Of a stretch of DNA of 12,629 nt, positions 1 through 7,533 are shown piece after piece (the first letter of the stretch is position 1; every line of letters starts with the position of its first letter). Location: assembly GCA_910586175.1 (NCBI GenBank), contig CAJUIJ010000066.1, positions 1-12,629 on the forward strand, in the 5' to 3' direction. The position numbers and the translations under genes were made by a program. Under the pieces are notes generated by a model. It ran no database searches and had not been told where the DNA came from. It saw only the letters and a program-made list of their open reading frames with translations. Origin of the DNA: an uncultured Muribaculaceae bacterium (GTDB lineage: Bacteria > Bacteroidota > Bacteroidia > Bacteroidales > Muribaculaceae).

Positions 1-1194
1 GTTTTCAGTTGTTCGCGTGGCGACCGTGCCGATAGCAACAAGGGGCGTGCCCGCGCCTTGCGCATGCAGCAGCTTCGCAATCTTACGCCCGGTGGTGATG
101 TGCTCCCCGAGATGCGGCTCATAGTAGACAGTATGCGTCGCGATGGTAAGGATGTCTATTATTTCGCTGCTATGAATGTGCTTATCGACCAGCTCTTCTC
201 GCGCGACCTCATAGGTGAGGCTGACTCCATGGCCTCGCAGATGATAGAGGAGGCACGCAACGATGACAACCGGCTCGCCCTCGCCACTGCCTATCGTGTG
301 AAAGGACAAATTCTATTCAAGGTGGGGCGCATGGACAGTGTGCTTCAGGAGTTCGGTCGCGGTCGCGCATTGATAGATGAAAAGCCAAAAGAACTTGACG
401 AGTTTTCAACGGCAGCGGCAATAGATGAATGGATATGGATGGCGGCGCGCGAGATTGGCGATACAGCTGCCATGCATAAGGCCGGACTCCGATATGCCGA
501 CGAGGTGCGGAGCCAACGGGCCACAGGCTGGGCTGACTCCACACGCCACTTCGAGGTGACGGCCTTGGCATTCAGGGCCTCCGAAAGGCTTGGCCGGCAT
601 GATGAGAAGGGGGCACGGCAATTGCTCGACTCCGCATCGCGACTCCGACTGCCCGCTCTGCCTGTACGTGCTTACGAGCATTGGTATGCAGTAAGGTCAG
701 ACCTTGACGCAGCGCAAGGCGATTACGCTTCGGCCATGGCATTGCTCGATACCATAGAGGAGGCCCACCGCTATTTCCCGTGGTTCAGGCTCCACGACCT
801 GCATCATAAGGCAGAGATAGCCGCAAAGTTTGGAACCCCGTCTCAGGTGGCCAAGGCATATGGTGAATATATTTCGCTCAGTGATTCACTATATGCCATA
901 CACAACGAAGCCCGCTTCCGCAATCTCACAGTGCTGTATCATACAGAGCTTGAGCGTGGGCATCGCAAGCTGACCGTGATACTAACCTCCACACTGAGTG
1001 CGATAATGCTGCTCCTCGCTGTGCTGCTCGTAATAAGCATGCGCAGCGCGCGCCGCGAACGCCGCAAGAATAGTCTGCTCGTGGAGCGTCTTAAGCAACT
1101 TGACAAACTTGACGATGCAACAAAGATAGAGTCGAAGGCCGATAAGACAAGCGGCACTCCGCTCGATAGCCTCGACCGTTACATGGCGGCATAG
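1..1194 (+). CDS. Lipobox-TPR-transmembrane regulator, sensor part (5' end outside window; ends at in-frame TAG)
   Basis: The frame is open from base 1, so the gene begins upstream; the ATG at 64 is internal. Codons 1-4 read V-F-S-C, a lipobox with the cysteine at 10-12, so the preceding signal peptide lies outside the window. About 300 mostly helical residues follow, resembling degenerate TPR repeats (for example around 220-360). A single membrane helix lies at about 967-1041 (K-L-T-V-I-L-T ... V-I-S-M), followed by a basic stop-transfer stretch (R-S-A-R-R-E-R-R-K) and a charged linker. The layout matches Bacteroidetes one-component regulators with a periplasmic TPR sensor and a cytoplasmic HTH. 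The frame stops at TAG 1192-1194, exactly before an AraC-type HTH in the same frame. As read, it would give a membrane-bound sensor without a DNA-binding domain. The architecture is confident; the ligand is unknown. Confidence 0.8.
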   Translation, partial: VFSCSRGDRADSNKGRARALRMQQLRNLTPGGDVLPEMRLIVDSMRRDGKDVYYFAAMNVLIDQLFSRDLIGEADSMASQMIEEARNDDNRLALATAYRVKGQILFKVGRMDSVLQEFGRGRALIDEKPKELDEFSTAAAIDEWIWMAAREIGDTAAMHKAGLRYADEVRSQRATGWADSTRHFEVTALAFRASERLGRHDEKGARQLLDSASRLRLPALPVRAYEHWYAVRSDLDAAQGDYASAMALLDTIEEAHRYFPWFRLHDLHHKAEIAAKFGTPSQVAKAYGEYISLSDSLYAIHNEARFRNLTVLYHTELERGHRKLTVILTSTLSAIMLLLAVLLVISMRSARRERRKNSLLVERLKQLDKLDDATKIESKADKTSGTPLDSLDRYMAA

Positions 1195-1491
1195 AAGCCA
1201 TATACCGACCCGGCATTGGGTCGCCGTGAGCTTGCCGCAGCCATTGGGGTGAGCCAGGAAGAGGTGTCAAGAATAATCAGGGAGGGGCGCGACATGACGG
1301 TGCTCGCATATATAAACCATCATCGCCTCGAAGCTGCCAGGCATATGCTCGGCAACGACGAGGATATGCCGATAGCCGAAATGGCCCGTACGCTCGGCTT
1401 CGGCACAGCGAGAACCTTGCAGCGTGCTTTCAAGGCCAAATATGACATGACTCCCACGCAATATCGCGAATTGTCGCGGCATGACGCGTAA
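1195..1491 (+). pseudogene. AraC-family HTH domain cut off from its sensor by an amber codon
   Basis: This is the direct in-frame continuation after TAG 1192-1194. It begins K-P-Y-T-D-P-A-L-G, the lead-in commonly seen just before the AraC HTH of Bacteroidetes membrane hybrid regulators. Two helix-turn-helices follow: E-L-A-A-A-I-G-V-S-Q-E-E-V-S near 1228-1270, and I-A-E-M-A-R-T-L-G-F near 1372-1401, ending F-K-A-K-Y-D-M-T-P-T-Q-Y-R, the typical AraC C-terminal signature. The frame ends at TAA 1489-1491. The only starts near the domain edge are TTG 1216 and GTG 1249; neither has a recognisable ribosome-binding site, and both would remove or cut the lead-in or first HTH. I read this as the 3' half of one gene broken by a nonsense mutation. 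Separate translation, suppression or a sequencing error remain possible. Confidence 0.75.
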
Positions 1492-1531
1492 TTGTCGCAT
1501 CTGCACCGGCAGATTAAAAGGGGTTTTATAC

Positions 1532-1539
1532 TAATTTTG
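1532..1539 (+). promoter_or_regulatory. Candidate -7 box (TAATTTTG) for the GLUG lipoprotein operon
   Basis: TAATTTTG matches the Bacteroidetes -7 consensus TAnnTTTG exactly. It lies 84 nt before the lipoprotein start at 1624, in the only sizeable non-coding gap upstream of it. No convincing TTTG -33 element lies 19-21 nt upstream, so the site is only moderately supported. Its last base is the first base of the terminator-like hairpin, so a transcript starting about 7 nt downstream would lack most of the 5' arm. Confidence 0.4.
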
Positions 1540-1574
1540 CATCATCGGGTTGTCCCGATGGTGCATTCTTTTTT
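1539..1574 (+). terminator. Rho-independent terminator-like hairpin after the AraC-type regulator
   Basis: Arms at 1539-1549 and 1554-1564 pair over 11 bp (one T·G wobble at 1542/1561) around the loop TTGT. Four bases after the stem comes a run of six T at 1569-1574. It lies 47 nt after the stop of the HTH frame. Stem, loop and T-run are those of an intrinsic terminator on the plus strand. It could instead act as a leader attenuator for the downstream lipoprotein genes if transcription reads through from upstream. Confidence 0.7.
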
Positions 1575-1623
1575 ATGTCACCTGATTCGAGCAGACCTAT
1601 CAATCGATTTATTACACCACATC

Positions 1624-4503
1624 ATGAACATCAGAAATCAAATTTTCGCATTTGCACTGTTCGCGCTGGCGTTTGCTTCGTGCAGTGACGATGACCGGCA
1701 TGCAGATGAGCCGGTGATGGATGATTACCGGGGTTCGCAGTCGGTTCTCACGATGACCGACGAGACTGCCTCGCTCTCCACTTCTGACATCGAGTTAATA
1801 ATCCTCACTCCGGATGGCAGTGAGATCACGCGTCGTGCCTCGCACTCGCGCAGTGGCAACCGCTCTACAATACGCATGGACGTAGGGCTGCGCGAGGGGG
1901 AATACAGGCTTCTCGCTGCCCGTTACAAGAATCCCGAGAATGCCACACGCACTGAGTTCCCGACTGTGGAATATGGGCTCGGAAGCAGAATCCAAGTGAC
2001 TGACCATGGCATAAGCATAATTGACCCGTTTGACTCACGTCTCGGCTATGCCGGCAAGGGCACCAAGAGCTCTCCCTACATAGTGTCGAGTTCGTCGCAT
2101 CTGATGAGCCTTATGCTCAACACCAATGACTATGATACATGGCGGGAGATTCCGGCAGGCACTTACTTCCAGCAGGTGCGCGATATCGACATGAAACAGG
2201 CCTCACGCAGTTGCGACATGGAGTATGGCTGGTTGCCGATCGGTGCTGACACCAACACTCCCTTTCGTGGTGTCTACCTCGGAGATGGCCATAAGATCAC
2301 CAATCTTATAATCAACAGGCCAACTTCTCCGGGTCTCGGCCTCTTCGGTTATATACTCAATGCTACCATCGACGGCCTTACCATGCGCAATTGCTCCGTG
2401 ACGGGACAGTTTGCGGCAGCCACCCTCGCAGGAGCATCCATTACATCGGCTGCTTCGCGTGGCACATCGACCATAACCAACTGCTCGGCCGAGGGGTGCA
2501 CAGTGAAGGGTAATGATTCGAGTGTGGCTTTGGGTTCGCTATTGGGGGCAGCCGATATGTACACGAAGACTCTGATAGCTAACTGCACAGTTACCGACGG
2601 CAGTGTGCAGGGGGGCATGAACGCCGGTGGCATAATGGGCGCGTCGGGCATATTCACAAGCACCGCCTTGGAGAATTGCAGCAACTCCGCCAAGGTAAGC
2701 TCACGATATTCGGGAGCGGGAGGTATAGTCGGCACAGCCGATACGCTTCAGGTGTTGGCGTGTCGCAACTTCGCTGAAGTGACCGGCGCACTGAGCGCTG
2801 CTGACGGCAAATATCCCGGCATAGGGGCCGGGGGTATCGCCGGAGGTGCCGGCATGTCGTGGATCACCGCGTCGACCAATTCGGGAGCGGTCTCGGGTCA
2901 TGAGGGGGTTGGCGGCATCGTGGGTAGCACACGTGTGCGCGGTTCCAATACGGAGGGGTATCAGTATAACCAGTCATTGGTGCGCCATTGCGCCAACACC
3001 GCGAAGGTGACGGGCGAGAGGTTTGTGGGTGGTGCCATTGGTGAGGCGCAGGCCGGCGGCTATGGCGTGTGCAACACGGGCAACGTGTCGGGCACCGAAT
3101 ATGTGGGTGGTGTGTGCGGAAACTCATCGATTTCAGTAATCCACAATTCGGTCAATACCGGTCAGGTAGATGGCGAACGCTATGTGGCCGGGATTGTAGG
3201 CAAGACCACATGGGGCTCTTTGGCTATCGACCAGAACTATGGCGCGGTGACCGGTCGCAGTGGTATAACCGCAGGTGTGGCAGGACTCGCCGGCAACAAC
3301 ACGGTGGTGCATTATTGCGCTAACTATGGAGGAGTGACCGGACCCGGCAATCACCCCGTAGGTGGCATAATCGGTGAAATAGGAGACCCACGCAAGTGGA
3401 CCGCCATGAATATAGCCGAGTGTGTAGTGGGCTCTCTCGAGTGCATCATGGCAGTCGCCGGCCCTGTGCTCGCCGTGGTGGAGGAGACCGTGGAGATTGT
3501 GCATGGTGTGGAGGTGGCACTCAAGATTATTGAGTTCTCCGCCGATGCCTGTCTCAATATAGCTGACTATACACTCTTCGGTTTCGGCTTGGAAGAGATG
3601 ATCAACCCGGAAATGGAGGAGGAACTCTCTGCCGATATCAAGGCCGAGACATATTATGCCAGCGCCGAGGTCACCGACATGATACGCAATATACGCAACT
3701 CCGCCGCGTGCGATGTGATGAACTTCAACACTTCGACGTTCAATTCCGCCTATACCCCTAATATCTTCAACACGCAGCATTGGTATGAGATTCCCGGACA
3801 TGATGAATGGTTTAACGATGCAATCAACGAGGCCCGGGAGGAGCGTGCCGAGGCCAACGAGAAGGTGGCTCAGGCCAAGGAGGTTTTCCATACCTGCATA
3901 GCCGGTGTGGCGATTCTCACCAGCACGGTTGCATTGATAGGCTCCACAGTCGCTTCGGGCGGACTGGCCACGGCATTCGTTGCCGCAGGGAGCGCTGCCG
4001 CGATAGTAGGGGGCGTGAATGCAATACTCAAGACCTGCACTGAGTTTGAGAACAATGCGGTGGTCATATCGCAATGTGTCAACGCCGGCACGGTATCGTC
4101 GCACGGCAACGGTGATGCCGGAGCAATTGTAGGCAAACTATATGATGGATGCCAGCTTGCCGACAATCTCAATGTGGGCAAACTTGACTTCAAGTCGCGC
4201 AATGTTATGTATGGCTCCGAGGGTAAGCATTGCGATGTGAAACGCAATGTGTCAACCTATTTCGGACACTCCTACGGTGGCACCGGATTTACCGATCTCG
4301 ATGACATGAACATGCTGATATGTGACCCCGAGTGCAAGGATGACTATTATACAGTCAACGACCAGCTCTTCGTGAAGCCGGCTAAGTTGGCCGAAAAGGG
4401 TTATTACAAGCTTGTAGGTATAGATTTTTCAAAAAATAATTGGGCATTGACTTCTGATGTGCAGTTTGCCGTGCCTTTTACATCTGTAATGATAACAAAA
4501 TAA
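1624..4503 (+). CDS. Surface-exposed GLUG-repeat lipoprotein with helical insertion domain
   Basis: I chose ATG 1624 over upstream in-frame starts because it gives a proper lipoprotein signal (M-N-I-R-N-Q, hydrophobic core, F-A-S-C, Cys20), for a 959-residue protein. The mature N-terminus C-S-D-D-D fits the acidic export signal that sends Bacteroidetes lipoproteins to the cell surface. Residues 40-130 form a probable beta-rich domain. Then comes the usual GLUG entry region (G-K-G-T-K-S-S-P-Y-I, W-L-P-I-G, G-D-G-H-K-I-T-N-L), and from about residue 234 to 587 roughly twelve GLUG-type units with cores such as A-G-G-I-V-G and V-G-G-I-I-G, predicted to stack as a beta-helix. Residues about 589-811 interrupt this with a helical, cysteine-containing insertion. 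One further unit (A-G-A-I-V-G) and a C-terminal cap follow. No catalytic motif was recognised; adhesion or glycan binding is possible but unproven. First gene of a two-gene operon. Confidence 0.9.
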   Translation: MNIRNQIFAFALFALAFASCSDDDRHADEPVMDDYRGSQSVLTMTDETASLSTSDIELIILTPDGSEITRRASHSRSGNRSTIRMDVGLREGEYRLLAARYKNPENATRTEFPTVEYGLGSRIQVTDHGISIIDPFDSRLGYAGKGTKSSPYIVSSSSHLMSLMLNTNDYDTWREIPAGTYFQQVRDIDMKQASRSCDMEYGWLPIGADTNTPFRGVYLGDGHKITNLIINRPTSPGLGLFGYILNATIDGLTMRNCSVTGQFAAATLAGASITSAASRGTSTITNCSAEGCTVKGNDSSVALGSLLGAADMYTKTLIANCTVTDGSVQGGMNAGGIMGASGIFTSTALENCSNSAKVSSRYSGAGGIVGTADTLQVLACRNFAEVTGALSAADGKYPGIGAGGIAGGAGMSWITASTNSGAVSGHEGVGGIVGSTRVRGSNTEGYQYNQSLVRHCANTAKVTGERFVGGAIGEAQAGGYGVCNTGNVSGTEYVGGVCGNSSISVIHNSVNTGQVDGERYVAGIVGKTTWGSLAIDQNYGAVTGRSGITAGVAGLAGNNTVVHYCANYGGVTGPGNHPVGGIIGEIGDPRKWTAMNIAECVVGSLECIMAVAGPVLAVVEETVEIVHGVEVALKIIEFSADACLNIADYTLFGFGLEEMINPEMEEELSADIKAETYYASAEVTDMIRNIRNSAACDVMNFNTSTFNSAYTPNIFNTQHWYEIPGHDEWFNDAINEAREERAEANEKVAQAKEVFHTCIAGVAILTSTVALIGSTVASGGLATAFVAAGSAAAIVGGVNAILKTCTEFENNAVVISQCVNAGTVSSHGNGDAGAIVGKLYDGCQLADNLNVGKLDFKSRNVMYGSEGKHCDVKRNVSTYFGHSYGGTGFTDLDDMNMLICDPECKDDYYTVNDQLFVKPAKLAEKGYYKLVGIDFSKNNWALTSDVQFAVPFTSVMITK
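3388..4056 (+). other. Helical insertion domain inside the first GLUG lipoprotein
   Basis: This is a segment of about 223 codons (residues about 589-811) between two GLUG units, with no GLUG cores of its own. It starts with a hydrophobic helix-prone stretch (residues 599-640, A-E-C-V-V-G-S-L-E-C onward), continues with an acidic and polar part, then a charged coiled-coil-like helix (E-A-R-E-E-R-A-E-A-N-E-K-V-A-Q-A-K). It ends in 45 uncharged residues (758-802) rich in Gly, Ala, Val and Ile that could form a helical hairpin with a G-G turn. Cysteines lie at 600, 607, 643, 696, 758 and 805; the last two flank the hydrophobic stretch. I do not recognise the family. Confidence 0.65.
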
Positions 4504-4512
4504 TCTTATCTG

Positions 4513-7440
4513 ATGAAAACCGATATTTTATTCAAAGCATTGCATCACAAAGGTTTGCTTTTTGTGGTAGCGCTCATGCTGATGCTCGGGGCATGTTCAG
4601 ATGACCCTCTGATGCCCTCTAAAGGCCCTCAAGGTGCAATTGAGGGTGAGGGAAATGATGTGGTCAGTGTGTTCCACGTGACACGTGGCGACGACCACGG
4701 TATGACCGGGAATGTGAGATTTTTCCTTGCTAATCCTGAGAGTCATGATAATCTCGAGTTTGAGGGAGAGCTGACCGATAATCCTGATCTCGAGATATTC
4801 GGTGAGAGGGGAGTGCTGACATGCCGCATGGCGATAGGGGAGCGCAGCATACCCGATGGCCGCTACATGCTTACAATAAGCCGCGATGGTCTTGAATCGC
4901 GTCCGGTGCGTTTACTCCGCTTCAAGAATAATGTGGCGGTGCAGGAGGAATACTCACCTTACATTTATTCCGACCTTGAGGGATCCGGCACAGAGGCAGA
5001 CCCTTATATGATCAACAGTGCCGGCGATTTCCTGTCGCTGCAATATGGTTTGCTTGAAGATGATTTCCAGGGTTACGGACAATATTTCAAGATAGGTAGA
5101 GGTTTCGAACTGCCCCGCCGAAGTCAGATTATAGATGGGCGCGAATGGACCGCAGTATGCTTTCAAGGTAATCTTGATGGTGGTGGCCATGCTCTCCGTG
5201 GCCTCGCCTATACAGGCGGCTCAAATGCCGACAAGGATTCCGGTATTGGCCTGTTCAAGAGTCTATTTAATGCTTCAATCAAGCATCTGAAGCTCTCGGG
5301 TGTGCTTATCACCAACGCCTCGGGCGATGTAGGAATAGTGGCCGGAAGTGCGTCGGGCACTACGGTGATAAGCGATGTGGCTGTGGAAGGCACGGTGCAG
5401 GCTTCGGGTCATCATGTGGGTGGAATCGTGGGCATGGCGAAGGGTAATCTCACGCTCTCCGACATAACAATTAATACGCTCACCGTGACAGGTAATCAGC
5501 ATGTGGCCCTGCTTGTGGGTAAACATGATGGAGGCAAACTCAAAGTGAGCGGTGTCTCCGCTCCCACACATATCTTCTCGGTGGAAGGTCAAGGGTGTGT
5601 GGGTGGCATAGTGGGTGGCATTTTCAACGCTGATGCGTTCTCTGTCGAAGATGTGGTGCTTGAGCATAGTGTTGATGCCGAGAGTCAGGATGTGAAAGTC
5701 ATCACCGGCGGTGACTGCACCGGGGGTGTGGCAGGTGATGTGAAGAGTGTGGGTGACGTGCGTTTGGCTTCGTGTACGGTCAAGGCTCCTGTGAAGGGTG
5801 GCAGTTATGCCGTAGCGCTTGTGGGTAAGATGGAGTCATGCAGCAAAGTGACCGTCAGCTCCAATCTGCTCGCCTCGGTGGTGAATGGCAAGGATTATAC
5901 CGGAGGTTTCTTCGGATCTGTGCATTTCTCAGGTACTGAATTGAAGTTTGAGGGCAACAACCGCTATGTGGTGAAGCAGTCGGCTGAGGCCGGAGTGAAG
6001 GGTGTCTCTTACGTAGGGGCGTTGGCCGGTAAACTTGAAGCGCAGGGAAGTGTGGTGAAGTTTGCAGCTCCTGTGGAGGTGGCCGTCAATGTGACGGGTA
6101 CCGGCAAGCGTGTTGGGGGTGCATTCGGACATCTTGAAGGAAGCTCGGGCAAGTTGCTCGAAATGAATATTGATGCTGTCAACTACACTTCTCCCACCAT
6201 GCGTGTGTCAGGTTCTGACGACGGCGTGGGTGGTTTTGCGGGTTGGTGCACCAGTGTGAAGCTCATGGGTTCTGCTTCGTTCGATTTGCTGAAGCATGTG
6301 CCAAAGGAGTCTGAACTTAAGGGTGTGTGCAACATCGTGGTCAACGGTGCCTCCACTGTGGGTGGTATAGTGGGTGTGTTTTCGGGCGGCTCTGTGTCGA
6401 ATATAGCGTGCAATGCTCAGGTCACAGCTTCGACGGTAACAGGTTCGGAGCATGGTTGTGGCGGCGTGGTGGGCTTTTGCAACGGCAACGTGTCGGGATG
6501 CGCATTCTTCGGCAACGTCTCAGGTCCTGAGCGTCTTGGCGGTGTGGTAGGTTTGCAGTCGCAGGGACACACGATTTCCAACTGTATAAATTATGCTGAT
6601 ATAGAGGGTGGCAAGTATACGGGAGGAATTGTAGGCAATGTGCGCCTCATATCCAATGTGCCCTGCAAGGTGAGGAATTGCGTGAATTATGGCAACTTGA
6701 CCGACGGTAAGGCCATGGGTGGCATAGTGGGCCGTGTCACTGATCTCGATACCTCTATGTGGGCTCCTTCCAGTGTCTCTTACATAGAGCGTTGCGGCAA
6801 TTATGGCGACATCGATGCCAATGGTTCGGGCGACTATGCTGTAGGTGGCGTGGTAGGTGATTTCTTCGGGCATTATGGTTGTGTGCAGTATTGTTCTAAC
6901 CATGGAAATGTGTCGAGCCAGGCTGTGGCACAATCGATCGGTGGTGTGGTGGGCCAGATTGGCGACAGCCAGCACAATGATACTGAGGTTAAGGAGTGCC
7001 TGAACACGGGCGAGATAAGTTGCAAGATGCCGAGCACCAAGTTGGGCGGTGTGGTTGGCCATATACATCAAGGATTTGGCAACCATGACAACAGCACCAT
7101 ACATGATTGTCTCAACGAGGGCAAACTTCCTACTGACCAGAAGGACGATACAGGCGGAATTGTCGGAATGGTGACAACGTCTACCGACACCTACCGCACG
7201 TTCAACTATGGCAAGGTGTCGCATGGCAATGCCACAATAGGCACCCATAACGGGGGTACGATTTTCTATCACGACCACAATTACTATTTCGCAGGCACCG
7301 GCAAAAGCTGGCCTTCATCGACCGCGGTAGAAGAGGATAAACTCACTGACTACTCGGTATATAAGGAGTTCGACTTCGACAAGGTGTGGTATATGTCAGG
7401 CCACGGACCAAGGCTGAGAAACTGCCCCTTCACCAAATGA
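4513..7440 (+). CDS. Second GLUG-repeat surface lipoprotein
   Basis: A 975-residue protein starting 9 nt after the stop of the previous GLUG gene, so almost certainly co-transcribed. The signal peptide ends L-G-A-C (Cys28), and the mature N-terminus C-S-D-D-P is acidic, consistent with surface export. Residues 45-150 form a probable beta domain. The standard GLUG entry region follows (G-S-G-T-E-A-D-P-Y-M, W-T-A-V-C-F, L-D-G-G-G-H-A-L-R-G-L). From about residue 240 to 906 run roughly eighteen glycine-core units (V-G-G-I-V-G, T-G-G-F-F-G, L-G-G-V-V-G and variants), predicted to form a long beta-helix. The C-terminal cap (F-D-F-D-K-V-W-Y-M-S ... P-R-L-R-N) is the usual end of such proteins. It has the same layout as the first GLUG protein but lacks the helical insertion and is a likely diverged paralogue. 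No enzymatic motif is visible; ligand unknown. Confidence 0.9.
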   Translation: MKTDILFKALHHKGLLFVVALMLMLGACSDDPLMPSKGPQGAIEGEGNDVVSVFHVTRGDDHGMTGNVRFFLANPESHDNLEFEGELTDNPDLEIFGERGVLTCRMAIGERSIPDGRYMLTISRDGLESRPVRLLRFKNNVAVQEEYSPYIYSDLEGSGTEADPYMINSAGDFLSLQYGLLEDDFQGYGQYFKIGRGFELPRRSQIIDGREWTAVCFQGNLDGGGHALRGLAYTGGSNADKDSGIGLFKSLFNASIKHLKLSGVLITNASGDVGIVAGSASGTTVISDVAVEGTVQASGHHVGGIVGMAKGNLTLSDITINTLTVTGNQHVALLVGKHDGGKLKVSGVSAPTHIFSVEGQGCVGGIVGGIFNADAFSVEDVVLEHSVDAESQDVKVITGGDCTGGVAGDVKSVGDVRLASCTVKAPVKGGSYAVALVGKMESCSKVTVSSNLLASVVNGKDYTGGFFGSVHFSGTELKFEGNNRYVVKQSAEAGVKGVSYVGALAGKLEAQGSVVKFAAPVEVAVNVTGTGKRVGGAFGHLEGSSGKLLEMNIDAVNYTSPTMRVSGSDDGVGGFAGWCTSVKLMGSASFDLLKHVPKESELKGVCNIVVNGASTVGGIVGVFSGGSVSNIACNAQVTASTVTGSEHGCGGVVGFCNGNVSGCAFFGNVSGPERLGGVVGLQSQGHTISNCINYADIEGGKYTGGIVGNVRLISNVPCKVRNCVNYGNLTDGKAMGGIVGRVTDLDTSMWAPSSVSYIERCGNYGDIDANGSGDYAVGGVVGDFFGHYGCVQYCSNHGNVSSQAVAQSIGGVVGQIGDSQHNDTEVKECLNTGEISCKMPSTKLGGVVGHIHQGFGNHDNSTIHDCLNEGKLPTDQKDDTGGIVGMVTTSTDTYRTFNYGKVSHGNATIGTHNGGTIFYHDHNYYFAGTGKSWPSSTAVEEDKLTDYSVYKEFDFDKVWYMSGHGPRLRNCPFTK

Positions 7441-7466
7441 CCGTTGACAGTTATGTGTAATTACAA

Positions 7467-7510
7467 CGAGGAGGGTATATCAAACCACGTGATTTGATAT
7501 ATCCTCCTTG
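7467..7510. terminator. Long hairpin between convergent transcripts, probable bidirectional terminator
   Basis: Arms 7467-7484 and 7493-7510 pair over 18 bp with two G·T wobbles around an 8-nt loop that contains CACGTG. It lies in the 93-nt gap between the second GLUG gene (stop at 7440, +) and the LuxR-type regulator (stop at 7534, -). There is no clean T-run, so termination is inferred from the strength of the stem and its position between convergent genes. Confidence 0.65.
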
Positions 7511-7533
7511 CTCGATATCTGATAGACACACTC

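Noticed and set aside
1192..1194. TAG as a recoded sense codon
   Set aside because: The gene ending at 9232 uses TAG as its stop in a sensible place, so a general code change is not supported; a local nonsense change is simpler.
1492..1623. Longer N-terminus for the first GLUG lipoprotein
   Set aside because: The frame is open upstream of ATG 1624 but would run through the terminator hairpin and place the lipoprotein signal internally.
3133..4104. 323-codon minus-strand open frame
   Set aside because: It lies antisense to the GLUG lipoprotein, has no domain sense (rich in His, Tyr and Arg), and is a shadow of the G+C-rich coding strand.
6520..7278. 252-codon minus-strand open frame
   Set aside because: It is antisense to the second GLUG gene and its apparent repeats mirror the GLUG codons; no start signal or family match.
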